From an uncultured Alteromonadaceae bacterium (GTDB taxonomy: Bacteria; Pseudomonadota; Gammaproteobacteria; Enterobacterales; Alteromonadaceae): a stretch of 64,000 nt of DNA. The translations under genes were made by a program, and so were the position numbers. Shown here piece after piece: positions 19,183 to 28,593 of this stretch. The stretch is taken from the NCBI GenBank assembly GCA_947494925.1, contig CANLWS010000003.1:1-64000 (forward strand), written 5' to 3'. The notes below the pieces were generated by a model. That model made no database searches and was not told the DNA's origin. It worked only from the letters and a program-made list of their open reading frames with translations. Each line of letters starts with the position of its first letter. Position 1 is the stretch's first letter.

Positions 19183-19214
19183 TTCCGTCTAGACGTCCAA
19201 ATGTCTATATGTTT
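19183..19214 (-). promoter_or_regulatory. Predicted MetJ operator upstream of metK
   Basis: Four adjacent 8-bp units resemble the MetJ box AGACGTCT: TTCCGTCT, AGACGTCC (7 of 8), AAATGTCT (6 of 8), ATATGTTT. Tandem abutting boxes are the known binding mode of MetJ, and metK is a standard MetJ target in gammaproteobacteria. The array sits 83-114 bases upstream of the metK ATG. Confidence 0.75.
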
Positions 19215-19241
19215 CGTTTAGTTTCCATGGGCATACTGATA

Positions 19242-19257
19242 TGTGATCAGCGTCACC
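19242..19257. promoter_or_regulatory. Candidate CRP site
   Basis: TGTGA-N6-TCACC with flanking A/T matches the CRP consensus except at the last base of the core. It lies 142 bp upstream of metK and 320 bp upstream of the STAS-like gene, so the target is unclear. Confidence 0.4.
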
Positions 19258-19576
19258 TAAGTTGAGATTTTGTCCCAACTAGAGAATTCAAACTGTCGGT
19301 CGAGGATTACGTGCATATCAATGGATCTGATCATTTTTGTGATTAAATAGGTCAGTAACATGAGTAATGTGTTGCATATCGGCGAAGTCATTGTGCTGAG
19401 CTATTGATAATTCTCAAATTACAACTCGACGGCTAGCTATTAGATTTTGAAGCAGGGTCTGTCAGGCGCGGCCAAGGTAAAGTTTACTTTCGTTTTTAGC
19501 CAAATTTTATATTTACTGGCGGTAAATAAATACCACATTATAATTTGCCAATGGTTGATCGCCTGCGTATGGATAC
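19258..19576. other. Intergenic region before the STAS-like gene
   Basis: About 320 bases beyond the MetJ and CRP-like sites. No reading frame with a ribosome binding site, no clear hairpin and no RNA gene was recognised. It presumably holds the promoter of the gene at 19577. Confidence 0.5.
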
Positions 19577-19975
19577 ATGAACTATAAATTCCGACCCCAT
19601 GGTAAATTTGAAATCAAAGTAGAAAACAGTCACCTGCTGGTGGATGCAGCGGGCCCTTTCAACGAGGAATTGATCAAAGAATATCGACAGTCACTGGCAG
19701 AAGCGATTCAGAATATAAGTGGCAAAAAATGGGGACAAATCATTGTTCTGCACGAAATGAGTCTCTTTACCCGTGATGCTCAGGAGGAATTGCTAAACAC
19801 CTTACGTGAACGAAAAAAGCTTGGGTTGGTTGCATCAGCTGTTGTGCTTATTGATGTCGAAGGGGCAGGAATAGCCGAAGAACAACTATCTTACTGTTAC
19901 CGTGGTGCAGAGATTGAATTCGCATTTTTTACCTCTACTGAAGAAGCTAGACTTTGGCTGGGCAGAATTGTCTGA
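19577..19975 (+). CDS. Small cytoplasmic protein, STAS/SpoIIAA-like fold suspected
   Basis: A 132-residue soluble protein without signal peptide or membrane helix. The alternation of strands and amphipathic helices (FEIKVENSHLLVDAAGPFN, then a helix, then GQIIVLHEMSLF and ASAVVLID) resembles the STAS/SpoIIAA-like proteins found singly in marine gammaproteobacteria, some of which bind lipids or act as anti-anti-sigma factors. I cannot name a partner. The ribosome binding site is weak (TATGGATAC). Confidence 0.65.
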   Translation: MNYKFRPHGKFEIKVENSHLLVDAAGPFNEELIKEYRQSLAEAIQNISGKKWGQIIVLHEMSLFTRDAQEELLNTLRERKKLGLVASAVVLIDVEGAGIAEEQLSYCYRGAEIEFAFFTSTEEARLWLGRIV

Positions 19976-20468
19976 AATATGAAGCCGGTGATAGATATCA
20001 TCTTAAAATCTCTTTTTCAGCCAGGTCTTTTATTAACTTTAATGACATTCGTCATGTCTTATACCAAATAGTAATGACATATGATCACTCAGCGCTGCCT
20101 CATGGGCACGAGTTCACGGCGCATGGCTGAAGGAATACTGGTGGTCTTTCAAAGGTCGCGCAACAAAGAAATCGTGTTCTTGAGGCGCGTCTTCGATGGG
20201 TTTGAAAGGCGTTTATGCGGTGTTAGCTATTTTGTTTTATGTCGCGCCAGGCACTGGCACTAGACCTGCAAATAGCTGCCTTGTCTAAACTCCTTTCAAT
20301 TCCCACTGAATTGATCAGATATCATCACTCTTTGGTATTAATCTGATTTCGTAAATCAATAATCATTGCAGTTCCTATTCGGCTAAGCGAAAATGAGCGC
20401 CCTAAAATCGCTGGTCGGTCAAACAAACTATAACGCTTGGCTGTAAGTACAGTCACTCAGGAGAAAGC
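19976..20468. other. 493-bp intergenic region before tkt
   Basis: No strong gene is seen. A frame at 20081-20263 (+) has no ribosome binding site and an unlikely composition. A 30-codon frame at 20196-20288 encodes a small hydrophobic peptide and is treated as a low-confidence observation. The last 100 bases should hold the tkt promoter. Confidence 0.5.
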
Positions 20469-22463
20469 ATGCCATCACGTCAACAACTCGCAAACGCCAT
20501 CAGAGCGCTAAGCATGGACGCAGTTCAACAAGCTAATTCAGGTCACCCGGGCGCCCCTATGGGGATGGCCGATATTGCTCAGGTATTATGGTCAGATTTT
20601 ATGAACCATAACCCTGCAAATCCTGAATGGGCCAACCGAGACAGGTTCGTGCTGTCTAATGGCCATGGCTCTATGCTCATATATTCATTGTTGCATTTGA
20701 CGGGTTACAATCTGCCTATAAACGAGCTACGTAACTTCCGGCAGCTACATTCCAAGACACCTGGACACCCGGAATACGGCTATGCACCAGGTGTTGAAAC
20801 TACGACTGGACCATTGGGGCAGGGCATAAGTAACGCAGTGGGTATGGCCATTGCGGAGAAAACACTGGCTGCACAATTCAATCAACCGGGTCACGACATA
20901 GTGGATCACTTCACCTACTGTTTCCTCGGAGACGGTTGTCTGATGGAAGGAATTTCCCATGAAGTCTGCTCATTAGCGGGTACCCTTGGCCTTGGTAAAT
21001 TAGTCGCCTTCTGGGACGACAACGGCATATCAATAGATGGCCATGTTGAAGGTTGGTTTACAGATAATACGCCTGCTCGTTTCGAATCCTATGGCTGGCA
21101 TGTAATTGCAGATGTAGACGGTCACGATCCAGAAGCCGTAGCAGCGGCAATTGAAGCTGCAAAAGCAGAAACTAAGCGTCCCACCCTGATTTGCTGTAAA
21201 ACCGTTATTGGTTTTGGTTCGCCAAATAAACAGGGTACGCACAACTGTCACGGAGCACCCTTGGGAGCAGAGGAAATTGCTGCCGCCCGTGAGATGTTGA
21301 AATGGCCACACGCGCCATTTGAGGTTCCACAAGATATTTATGCCGGATGGGATGCCAAAGATGCCGGTGCACAAAAAGAAAACGACTGGGATGCAAAATT
21401 TGATGCTTATCAGAGTGCTTTCCCTGAGCTTGCCACTGAGCTTAAACGCCGTCTGAACGGTGAGCTGCCGGCTGACTTTGATGAAAAAGCTGATGCCTTT
21501 ATTCAGGCCTCTCAAGACAGCGGTGCCAGTGTAGCAAGTCGCAAAGCTTCACAAAATTCTATCGAAGCTTTTGCAGCTGTCATGCCTGAACTACTGGGCG
21601 GATCTGCTGATTTGGCTGGATCCAATCTGACCTTAGTATCAAACAGTAAAGGCATTACTGCCGACGATGCCAGCGGCAATTATCTCTACTACGGTGTACG
21701 TGAATTTGGCATGAGTGGCATTATGAACGGTATTGGCCTGCATGGTGGTTTCAGACCATTCGGCGCTACTTTTTTGATGTTTATGGAATATGCCAGAAAC
21801 GCTGTTCGTATGGCGTCGTTGATGAAAATACCGAATATCTTCGTTTATACCCATGACTCAATTGGTCAAGGGGAAGATGGTCCTACTCACCAGCCGGTTG
21901 AACAGGTGGCTAATCTACGCATGACGCCTAATTTATCTACCTGGCGCCCTTGTGATGCAGCAGAAACGGCTGTGGCCTGGAAAGCTGCATTGCAACGTCA
22001 GGACGGTCCGACCGCATTGGTATTTAGCAGACAAGGTCTTCCTGCACAAGACCGTACCGCTGAGCAATTGGCTAATGTGTCAAGGGGGGCTTATGTATTG
22101 AAAGATAGCACTGGCACGCCTGATGTAATTTTGATCGGTACGGGTTCAGAAGTGGGTGTGGCGATGGACGCCGCTGCTCAGCTTGAGTCTGACGGTGTTG
22201 CTGTGCGTGTTGTGTCTATGCCGAGTACATCTGTGTTTGACCTGCAGGATGCAGCGTACCAAGAGTCTGTGCTTCCTTCTTCTGTGACCAAGCGAGTGGC
22301 GGTTGAAGCTGCTCATGTGGATTACTGGGCCAAGTATGTTGGATTCGGTGGCGCAGTAGTGGGTATGCGGACCTTTGGCGAATCCGCTCCAGGTGGAGCG
22401 TTGTTGAAGCACTTTGGAATTACAGCTGATGCAGTAGCGTCTGCGGCCAAAGGGCTAGTTTGA
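20469..22463 (+). CDS. tkt: Transketolase
   Basis: A 664-residue thiamine-diphosphate enzyme of the non-oxidative pentose phosphate pathway; it moves two-carbon units between sugar phosphates. The N-terminal pyrophosphate domain shows [12 protein letters not shown] and the [12 protein letters not shown] metal/ThDP motif, the pyrimidine domain shows [16 protein letters not shown], and the C-terminal domain ends with a short Gly/Ala-rich segment. Length matches E. coli TktA (663). The ATG follows CAGGAGAAAGC. It is the first gene of the tkt-epd-pgk-fba cluster and would take up the xylulose 5-phosphate made by XylAB. Confidence 0.97.
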   Translation: MPSRQQLANAIRALSMDAVQQANSGHPGAPMGMADIAQVLWSDFMNHNPANPEWANRDRFVLSNGHGSMLIYSLLHLTGYNLPINELRNFRQLHSKTPGHPEYGYAPGVETTTGPLGQGISNAVGMAIAEKTLAAQFNQPGHDIVDHFTYCFLGDGCLMEGISHEVCSLAGTLGLGKLVAFWDDNGISIDGHVEGWFTDNTPARFESYGWHVIADVDGHDPEAVAAAIEAAKAETKRPTLICCKTVIGFGSPNKQGTHNCHGAPLGAEEIAAAREMLKWPHAPFEVPQDIYAGWDAKDAGAQKENDWDAKFDAYQSAFPELATELKRRLNGELPADFDEKADAFIQASQDSGASVASRKASQNSIEAFAAVMPELLGGSADLAGSNLTLVSNSKGITADDASGNYLYYGVREFGMSGIMNGIGLHGGFRPFGATFLMFMEYARNAVRMASLMKIPNIFVYTHDSIGQGEDGPTHQPVEQVANLRMTPNLSTWRPCDAAETAVAWKAALQRQDGPTALVFSRQGLPAQDRTAEQLANVSRGAYVLKDSTGTPDVILIGTGSEVGVAMDAAAQLESDGVAVRVVSMPSTSVFDLQDAAYQESVLPSSVTKRVAVEAAHVDYWAKYVGFGGAVVGMRTFGESAPGGALLKHFGITADAVASAAKGLV

Positions 22464-22512
22464 TAAAGTGTAGGGCAGCAGCGGATTAGTCGGGCTGCCT
22501 GATTGACTCTTT

Positions 22513-22539
22513 AGGCGCGTGCAGCGCCTTTTGTTTTTT
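22513..22539 (+). terminator. Terminator or attenuator between tkt and epd
   Basis: AGGCGC / GCGCCT with a GTGCA loop is followed by TTTTGTTTTTT. The stem is only six base pairs but GC-rich, so partial termination is likely, with some read-through into epd. Confidence 0.65.
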
Positions 22540-22575
22540 CTGTTGAACAAGGACAGAAGAGAACAACAGGATCTT

Positions 22576-23589
22576 ATGATACGAATTGCAATTAATGGTT
22601 TTGGGCGAATCGGTCGCAACGTTTTGCGGGCGATTTATGAGACCGGACGAAATCAACATATCCAAATCGTAGCCATCAATGAAATGGCCGAACCTCAGGG
22701 CATTGCACATTTATTAAAATACGATACATCCCACGGTCGATTCGCCTTTGATGTGAGTCTCAGTGACACGGTTCTGGACGTCGCTGGCGATAAAATTCAG
22801 CTGCTTCAATCTGAGAAAATAGAGGGACTTCCGTGGGCAGACCTGGGCATCGATTTAGTACTGGAATGTACAGGCAGTTTTTCGGACAGGGAATCAGGCC
22901 AGGCACATATTAATCAAGGTGCGAAAAAAGTACTGTTTTCCCAGCCTTGCACACCAGACATGGATGCCACTGTCATTTATGGTATCAATGATCATTTGCT
23001 TAAAAATGACGATCTTATTGTCTCGGCAGGTTCCTGCACCACCAACTGCATCGTTCCTGTCATCCAGGTTTTGGATAATGCTTTTGATGTACTTAGCGGC
23101 ACCATTACAACCATTCACTCGTCCATGCATGACCAACAGGTTATTGACGCCTATCATCCTGATCTGCGCCGGACGAGAGCGGCCAGTCAGTCCATCATTC
23201 CTGTGGACACTCGTCTGGCACGAGGAATTGAACGAATCTTGCCTAAGTTTGCTGGCAAGTTTGAAGCCATTGCGGTGCGAGTGCCCACTATCAATGTCAC
23301 TGCAATGGATTTAAGCGTCACGTTGGACAAAGAAGTATCCATCGAGGACGTTAATACGGCATTGCAGCAAGGCAGAAGCGGCGCGCTAAGTGGCATTCTC
23401 GGATATACCGAAGAGCCATTGGTGTCCACCGATTTTAACCACGATCCACATTCCTGTATCGTCGACGGCACCCAGACTCGGGTGAGCCACAAGCAACTGG
23501 TGAAAACGCTGGTGTGGTGTGACAATGAATGGGGCTTTGCAAACAGAATGATAGATATCAGCATGGCGATGTTTACCAAATCCAATTAA
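22576..23589 (+). CDS. epd: D-erythrose-4-phosphate dehydrogenase
   Basis: A 337-residue GAPDH-family enzyme that oxidises erythrose 4-phosphate to 4-phosphoerythronate, the first step toward pyridoxal phosphate. The NAD-binding start is [15 protein letters not shown], and the catalytic Cys lies in [12 protein letters not shown]. The segments [20 protein letters not shown] and [13 protein letters not shown] match E. coli Epd, not GapA. I set the start at 22576, preceded by CAGGATCTT; a longer frame from 22519 would add 19 unrelated residues and cover the terminator. It lies between tkt and pgk as in E. coli and relatives. Confidence 0.93.
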   Translation: MIRIAINGFGRIGRNVLRAIYETGRNQHIQIVAINEMAEPQGIAHLLKYDTSHGRFAFDVSLSDTVLDVAGDKIQLLQSEKIEGLPWADLGIDLVLECTGSFSDRESGQAHINQGAKKVLFSQPCTPDMDATVIYGINDHLLKNDDLIVSAGSCTTNCIVPVIQVLDNAFDVLSGTITTIHSSMHDQQVIDAYHPDLRRTRAASQSIIPVDTRLARGIERILPKFAGKFEAIAVRVPTINVTAMDLSVTLDKEVSIEDVNTALQQGRSGALSGILGYTEEPLVSTDFNHDPHSCIVDGTQTRVSHKQLVKTLVWCDNEWGFANRMIDISMAMFTKSN

Positions 23590-23623
23590 CGTCTTACTTA
23601 AAATTTGAGAGAGAACGACCACT

Positions 23624-24799
23624 ATGACAGTTTTGAAAATGCGCGACTTACCCCTTTCAGGTAAACGAGTATTAATCCGCCAGGATCTGAATGTACCAGT
23701 GAAAAACGGTGAAGTGACCTCGGATGCGAGAATTAAAGCGTCTCTTCCCACCTTGAAACTGGCTCTAGAAGCCGGCGCAAAGGTGATGGTAATGTCCCAC
23801 CTGGGCAGACCTACTGAAGGTGAGTACGCAGAAGAATTTTCACTTCAGCCAGTGGTGAACTATCTACAGAAAGTATTGGACTGTCCTGTTCGACTTGAAA
23901 AGAGCTATTTGCAAGGTGTTGAAGTCAATGCTGGCGAGCTTGTCGTATTGGAAAACGTGCGTTTCAACCCAGGTGAAAAGAAAGATGATGAGGCATTATC
24001 AAAACGGTATGCCTCTCTTTGCGATCTATACGTAATGGATGCATTCGGCACTGCTCACCGAGCTCAGGCTTCTACCCATGGGGTAGGCAAATATGCTCCT
24101 CAGGCCTGCGCGGGTCCTTTGCTGGCAGCTGAGCTGGACGCCTTGGGTAAAGCACTGAACAACCCAGCCAGGCCAATGTTAGCAATAGTGGGTGGTTCGA
24201 AGGTGTCTACCAAACTGACTGTTTTGGAATCACTTTCTGGTAAAGTTGACCAGCTCATTGTGGGCGGCGGTATTGCGAATACATTCATCGCGGCGACGGG
24301 TAATCAGGTGGGCAAGTCCCTTTATGAAGCTGACCTGATTGACGAAGCCAATAGGTTGCTTGCTAATGCCAGGGCAAACGGTGGCAACATACCCGTCCCA
24401 GTTGACGTGGTAACGGGGAAGGAATTTTCGGAAACTGCTGAAGCAACATTAAAGCCGGTGCAAGCCGTATCAGATGACGATATGATTTTTGATATTGGCC
24501 CTGAAAGTGCAGCTGAGCTGGCAGAGCTGATCGATAAAGCAGGCACTATTGTCTGGAATGGTCCGGTAGGTGTTTTTGAATTTGACCAATTTGGCGCAGG
24601 TACTGAAGCAATAGCACAAGCGATTGCCAACAGCTCCGCGTTCTCAATTGCCGGCGGTGGTGATACTCTAGCAGCCGTGGACAAATATGAGATTGCCGAC
24701 AAGGTGTCTTATATTTCTACCGGTGGCGGCGCATTTCTGGAATTTCTAGAGGGTAAGGTACTGCCCGCAGTCGCCATGTTAGAGTCACGCGCAAAATAA
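23624..24799 (+). CDS. pgk: Phosphoglycerate kinase
   Basis: A 391-residue glycolytic kinase that makes ATP and 3-phosphoglycerate from 1,3-bisphosphoglycerate. N-terminal substrate site: [11 protein letters not shown] and MSHLGRP; middle: [15 protein letters not shown]; nucleotide side: WNGPVGVFE and the C-terminal GGGDTLAA and [10 protein letters not shown]. Length fits bacterial Pgk (387). It follows epd by 34 bp and a GAGAGAACGACC ribosome site, so the two are cotranscribed. Confidence 0.98.
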   Translation: MTVLKMRDLPLSGKRVLIRQDLNVPVKNGEVTSDARIKASLPTLKLALEAGAKVMVMSHLGRPTEGEYAEEFSLQPVVNYLQKVLDCPVRLEKSYLQGVEVNAGELVVLENVRFNPGEKKDDEALSKRYASLCDLYVMDAFGTAHRAQASTHGVGKYAPQACAGPLLAAELDALGKALNNPARPMLAIVGGSKVSTKLTVLESLSGKVDQLIVGGGIANTFIAATGNQVGKSLYEADLIDEANRLLANARANGGNIPVPVDVVTGKEFSETAEATLKPVQAVSDDDMIFDIGPESAAELAELIDKAGTIVWNGPVGVFEFDQFGAGTEAIAQAIANSSAFSIAGGGDTLAAVDKYEIADKVSYISTGGGAFLEFLEGKVLPAVAMLESRAK

Positions 24800-24919
24800 G
24801 TATATTTACTATAAGAGAGGTAGGGTCATTGTTAGCGCAGTCACCAAGCTTCCATAAACGTTTATTTCTGTAACCTATTGGCCTTAATCGGCTTTTTATC
24901 GAATAAAGGAGTGTTGCTA

Positions 24920-25819
24920 ATGGCATCACAAGCACAAACAGACATGCTGGACAAAATCAAAACAAAAGACGGGTTTATTGCTGCGCTTGATCAAAGTGGT
25001 GGCAGTACTCCAAAGGCGTTACGCCTTTATGGTGTGGAAGAGTCCGAGTATTCTGGTGATGAGGAAATGTTTACCAAAGTCCACGAAATGCGTACCCGTA
25101 TTGTGACTAGCAACGCATTTAACGGTGACAGAATCCTTGGTGCTATCTTATTTGAAAATACCCTGGATCGGGAAATTGGTGGTAAATCTTCTTCTCATTA
25201 TTTGTGGCAGAACAAAAATGTCGTTCCTTTTCTGAAAGTAGATAAAGGATTGGCTGACGAAGAGAATGGTGCACAGGTGATGAAGCCTATGCCTGGTCTT
25301 GATGCGTTGTTGGCAAAAGCCAACGCTCAGGATGTATTTGGTACCAAAATGCGTTCTGTGATCAAGCTGGCTAACCAAGCTGGTGTGGATGCAGTTGTAA
25401 AACAGCAATTCGATGTAGGAAAGCAAATATTAGCTGCTGGTCTGGTGCCTATTATTGAGCCCGAAGTGGATATTAATAGTCCGGAAAAAGCCGAAGCCGA
25501 GGCACTACTCAAAGAAGCCTTGTTGTCTGAATTGGATAGCCTAAACAGCGATCAGTTGGTCATGTTGAAGCTGACATTGCCAGAGACTGCCAATTTCTAC
25601 AAAGACTGCATAGATCATCCAAATGTACTGAAAGTCGTTGCCCTGTCTGGCGGTTATAGTCGCGAAGATGCAAACAGCAAACTAGCCGCGAACAACGGCA
25701 TGATTGCAAGTTTCTCCCGTGCTTTAACTGAAGGTGCATCAGCGCAACAAAGTGATGCTGAATTTGATAGCCATCTTGATGTTGCGATCCAAGGTATCTT
25801 CGACGCATCAAGAACCTAA
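24920..25819 (+). CDS. Fructose-bisphosphate aldolase, class I
   Basis: A 299-residue aldolase that splits or forms fructose 1,6-bisphosphate. It is the Schiff-base class I type: [21 protein letters not shown] near the start, and the likely Schiff-base lysine in VMLKLTLPE. There are no zinc-site histidines of the class II enzyme usually found after pgk in gammaproteobacteria. The ATG at 24920 has AAAGGAG eight bases before it; an upstream frame from 24878 has no such site. The 120-bp gap after pgk may hold its own promoter. Confidence 0.9.
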   Translation: MASQAQTDMLDKIKTKDGFIAALDQSGGSTPKALRLYGVEESEYSGDEEMFTKVHEMRTRIVTSNAFNGDRILGAILFENTLDREIGGKSSSHYLWQNKNVVPFLKVDKGLADEENGAQVMKPMPGLDALLAKANAQDVFGTKMRSVIKLANQAGVDAVVKQQFDVGKQILAAGLVPIIEPEVDINSPEKAEAEALLKEALLSELDSLNSDQLVMLKLTLPETANFYKDCIDHPNVLKVVALSGGYSREDANSKLAANNGMIASFSRALTEGASAQQSDAEFDSHLDVAIQGIFDASRT

Positions 25820-25825
25820 TAGATT

Positions 25826-25911
25826 GAGAGGGGCAGAGCCGAATTAACGTTAGATATCGTCATGCTTCATGTCGAACCTTGTGGCAAGTTAAATCAGCTC
25901 TGACCCTTTTA
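25826..25911. repeat. REP/REPIN-like inverted repeat element
   Basis: Two copies of a GGGNCAGAGC-NGA-N-TTAAC word face each other about 35 bp apart: GGGGCAGAGCCGAATTAAC (25830-25848) and GTTAAATCAGCTCTGACCC (25888-25906). Arms match at about 18 of 24 positions. The motif resembles the REP sequences mobilised by RAYT (IS200-like) transposases in gammaproteobacteria. It may double as the terminator of fba, since TTTT follows the right arm. No transposase gene is adjacent. Confidence 0.6.
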
Positions 25912-26331
25912 TTCCTTTTCTGTTTGCTGGGCCGGGGCATCACTCGCTCCTTGAAGGTTCCTTTTCAGCATAGCACTCTGAAACAGACGTCAGGTACAGT
26001 TTGTGGGTGTCCTGAAATCTTCGGTGCATATGAACTCACTAGTTAGAAATTTGTGTTCCAATGAAATTATTTTTTGTCGAGAAATTAGTGAGTTAAAGGA
26101 ATCTGACAGCTGCTGATTATTCTCCGTTGTTGTAGTGTAGTATTGAACGGGTTAGAATCTGCGCAATTGAAAGAACTGCCATCTATTTGTCTGCAGGCAA
26201 AATGCAAGTCGTATGGGTCATGGATTGACTACTAGTCTACTCTATTCTCCTTTATCCATTCTTCTTTGTTGTCTAGGTAAGCAGTGCTGTGCGCACCTTA
26301 ATTTTGTTGTTGATGTAAAAAGGAATTGGTT
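25912..26331. other. Intergenic region before the secreted paralog cluster
   Basis: About 420 bases with no convincing reading frame, hairpin or RNA gene. It should contain the promoter for the first paralog. It marks the change from the housekeeping cluster to the accessory block. Confidence 0.5.
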
Positions 26332-27084
26332 GTGAAAAAATGGATTTTCGCTTTCTCGGCTGCGATAAGCGGGCTTTCTCAAGCTGCAGGAACAATCGAT
26401 TTTCTTGAAGTCGACAATGACGTTGTTCTTTTTTCCACTACAGATACCAAAACCTCTTCTCCAGCCTGCGTTACATCTGAATATTCTGACTTGTGGTCAG
26501 TTTCACTCGCGTCTGATTCCGGTCGCGCAATCTACTCACTAATACTCACTTCTATGGCCAAAGGCGACGGTGTTGCCCTGAATATCGAGAGCGGGCAAAA
26601 CTGTGCTGACAGGGATGGTGTTGAGCGGGCTGCCAAAGTGAATCTGGTTACTCAAGCGTTTTCAGAACAAGGAAGCAATCCGAGAGTGGGAGTTTATGCT
26701 GGGGACCACGATAGGCTTGGTACACTGCTTACGATAGAGGGCACTAGATATTGGGTTTATATGTCAGGCAGTGGACCAACCTCTAGAACACTGACACATG
26801 ATCAATATTTTAACGGACACAGCAATAAGCCTGTTTATTTTACTGGAGCCAACTGTTCTGGAGACCCTTGGGCTGAATATTGGGGTACGAATAGAAACGA
26901 GAGTTTTAATAGCGGGCGTTTTTATAGAGTAAATGGGCCAACACAATCGATAGAGATCAATTCTTATTTAGATGGGTATGGGATGTGTATCGAAGGTAGC
27001 GAAACGAAAGTTTTACGAAATACTTGGACAGAGGTGGAGCACTCATTATGCGGGCCGAGGCTTTGTTATTTAAAAGAAGACTAA
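26332..27084 (+). CDS. Secreted two-domain protein, paralog 1
   Basis: A 250-residue exported protein; start GTG at 26332 seven bases after AGGAATT (a TTG at 26326 lies inside that site). After the signal peptide (ending SQAA) comes a domain of about 90 residues shared with the genes at 27162, 28073 and 32104: GTIDFLEVDNDVVLFSTT, a Cys in SPACV, SDSGRAIYSLILT, and a second Cys in NCADRDGVERA. The C-terminal half (RVGVYAGDHDRLGTLL to CGPRLCYLKED) resembles only paralog 4, which has the same total length. The cysteines suggest disulfides, so a periplasmic or extracellular location. Function unknown. Confidence 0.78.
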   Translation: MKKWIFAFSAAISGLSQAAGTIDFLEVDNDVVLFSTTDTKTSSPACVTSEYSDLWSVSLASDSGRAIYSLILTSMAKGDGVALNIESGQNCADRDGVERAAKVNLVTQAFSEQGSNPRVGVYAGDHDRLGTLLTIEGTRYWVYMSGSGPTSRTLTHDQYFNGHSNKPVYFTGANCSGDPWAEYWGTNRNESFNSGRFYRVNGPTQSIEINSYLDGYGMCIEGSETKVLRNTWTEVEHSLCGPRLCYLKED

Positions 27085-27161
27085 TAGCAATCAATATCAA
27101 TTAGATGAAAGTGATACTGAATCGTTTTTGTTGTGACAAGAGTTAGGTTTTGGAAGGTAAA

Positions 27162-28025
27162 ATGAAGAAAATATTGTGGATGTTTATGTCTTTGGTGTTT
27201 GGCAGTGCAAATGCCGCTGGAACTATCGATTTTTTGGAAGTAGATAATGATGTAGTGCTGTTTTCCACAACTGATGCGAAATCAACAGCCAGTCCAGCCT
27301 GTGTCAGTGCGGATAAAGCTGATTTATGGTCTGCCTCTCTGTCATCAGATTCCGGCAGAGCCATTTATTCATTAATTCTGACCACTATGGCAAAAGGTGA
27401 AGGCGTTGGTCTGTCGGTATCCAGTGCTCAGGATTGTGCAGACAAAAATGGTGTGGAACGGGCGAGCAATGTTTCTCTTAGTCAGCAAGAGGTTGCACCT
27501 GCTCCTGCACCAACACAAACTGCTCAGCACACTATCATGAACAATTTGATGGAAATAAATTCTCACAGGTTGGTCAGTCGGAGCGGCGATCGTTCAAGCT
27601 CCCCTGAATACTTTCAAAGGTTGGGTCAATTTGGCTCAGGAAAAAATTTGTATGGTACATATAGCTCAAATACGAAAAAAAGACTCGCTTCAGTGAGTGG
27701 TAGCGGATGGATAACGTCTATTATTCTTCCTGCTGCTGAGGCCGCTGGAAGTACAGTTAATTTAGAAATTGTTGTTGATGGTGAACTACACACTTTCTCA
27801 CCAACGTCACAATTTAACAATGTGCGTTATTCAATGGCTGTTACAGATGGCATTAAAGATGGCTACTTGACGTATAGCCTGTTGTCGACGCCAGAGCAGG
27901 TTGTAAGTATGGGTAAAGGGATCCCTTATATGCAAAGCTTTGAAGTCTGGGTACAAATGGATTATCCGGCCAGGACTGATCATCGCTATTGGGCTATTCA
28001 ATATCTACCAGGTTACCCGAACTAA
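27162..28025 (+). CDS. Secreted two-domain protein, paralog 2
   Basis: A 287-residue exported protein with the ATG at 27162 behind GGAAGGTAAA. The signal peptide ends ANAA; residues about 22-110 are the shared N-terminal domain (IDFLEVDNDVVLFSTTDAK, SDSGRAIYSLILTTMAKG, DCADKNGVERA). A linker rich in Ala/Pro/Thr (APAPAPTQTAQ) leads to a C-terminal domain of about 160 residues (VSGSGWITSIILPA, VNLEIVVDGELHTF) unlike that of paralogs 1 and 4. By eye it looks like a beta-rich domain of the sort seen in phage or surface-binding proteins, but I cannot assign it. Function unknown. Confidence 0.76.
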   Translation: MKKILWMFMSLVFGSANAAGTIDFLEVDNDVVLFSTTDAKSTASPACVSADKADLWSASLSSDSGRAIYSLILTTMAKGEGVGLSVSSAQDCADKNGVERASNVSLSQQEVAPAPAPTQTAQHTIMNNLMEINSHRLVSRSGDRSSSPEYFQRLGQFGSGKNLYGTYSSNTKKRLASVSGSGWITSIILPAAEAAGSTVNLEIVVDGELHTFSPTSQFNNVRYSMAVTDGIKDGYLTYSLLSTPEQVVSMGKGIPYMQSFEVWVQMDYPARTDHRYWAIQYLPGYPN

Positions 28026-28029
28026 TATG

Positions 28030-28070
28030 CAGTGCAGGTCCTGTAGCTTTGTTATTTAAAAAGGAAAGAA
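28030..28070 (+). pseudogene. Remnant 3' end of a paralog-1-like gene
   Basis: Between paralogs 2 and 3, the bases GCTTTGTTATTTAAAA (28046-28061) are identical to 27060-27075, the end of paralog 1. In one frame they read LCYLK followed by RKE, close to the paralog 1 C-terminus LCYLKED, and GCAGGTCC before it resembles the preceding Cys-Gly-Pro codons. No open frame leads into it, so it looks like a stranded tail left by replacement of a C-terminal domain. It directly supplies the ribosome site region of paralog 3. Confidence 0.5.
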
Positions 28071-28072
28071 GT

Positions 28073-28399
28073 TTGAAAAAGTGGATTTTAACCTTAGTAG
28101 CGGTTTTCTCAGGCGTAACTCAAGCTGCCGGTACAGTTGATTTTCTGGAAGTAGATAATGATGTTGTGCTCTTTTCTACTTCAGAGGCAAAAGCAACCAG
28201 CAGCCCAGCATGTGTGACACCAGAAAATGCTACTAAGTGGAGTATTTCACTCGCTACCCAGTCAGGTCGGGCACACTACACCATGTTAGTGACTGCACTT
28301 TCAATGGGAATTGAAGTGAATGTAGAAACTGCTGGTGATTGCGCTGATATGGCCGGACTAGAACGAGCCACCAGAATCTGGTTTGCCTCTCAGGGTTAG
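28073..28399 (+). CDS. Secreted single-domain protein, paralog 3
   Basis: A 108-residue exported protein consisting of the signal peptide (KKWILTLVAVFSGVTQAA) and the shared domain only (VDFLEVDNDVVLFST, SPACV, QSGRAHYTMLVTAL, DCADMAGLERA). The start is TTG at 28073 with AAAGGAAAG upstream; the KKWI start is the same as in paralog 1. A longer frame from 27989 would overlap paralog 2 and is unlikely. The domain is less conserved here than in the other three (SMGIEVNVETAGD). It shows that the shared domain can stand alone. Function unknown. Confidence 0.72.
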   Translation: MKKWILTLVAVFSGVTQAAGTVDFLEVDNDVVLFSTSEAKATSSPACVTPENATKWSISLATQSGRAHYTMLVTALSMGIEVNVETAGDCADMAGLERATRIWFASQG

Positions 28400-28593
28400 C
28401 CGGTTAGCGAAATTTATTTTTATGTCATTCAGAGAAAAAAGAACATTTTACAAAACGACATTCACCTTTCCTTTGGTGAGCGACGATTCGGTAAAAAGTA
28501 CTTTAGTCAGAATGGCCGGATTTATTGAATGCGTTGTCGAAGCAAAAGTGCAGTGAACTATTTTATTTTTGCTCCGTGCTACGGAAGGACCCT

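Noticed and set aside
20081-20263. 60-codon frame in the tkt upstream region
   Set aside because: No ribosome site, unlikely amino acid make-up, no similarity recognised.
21030-21515. 161-codon frame antisense to transketolase
   Set aside because: Shadow of a well supported gene, no ribosome site and no familiar motifs.
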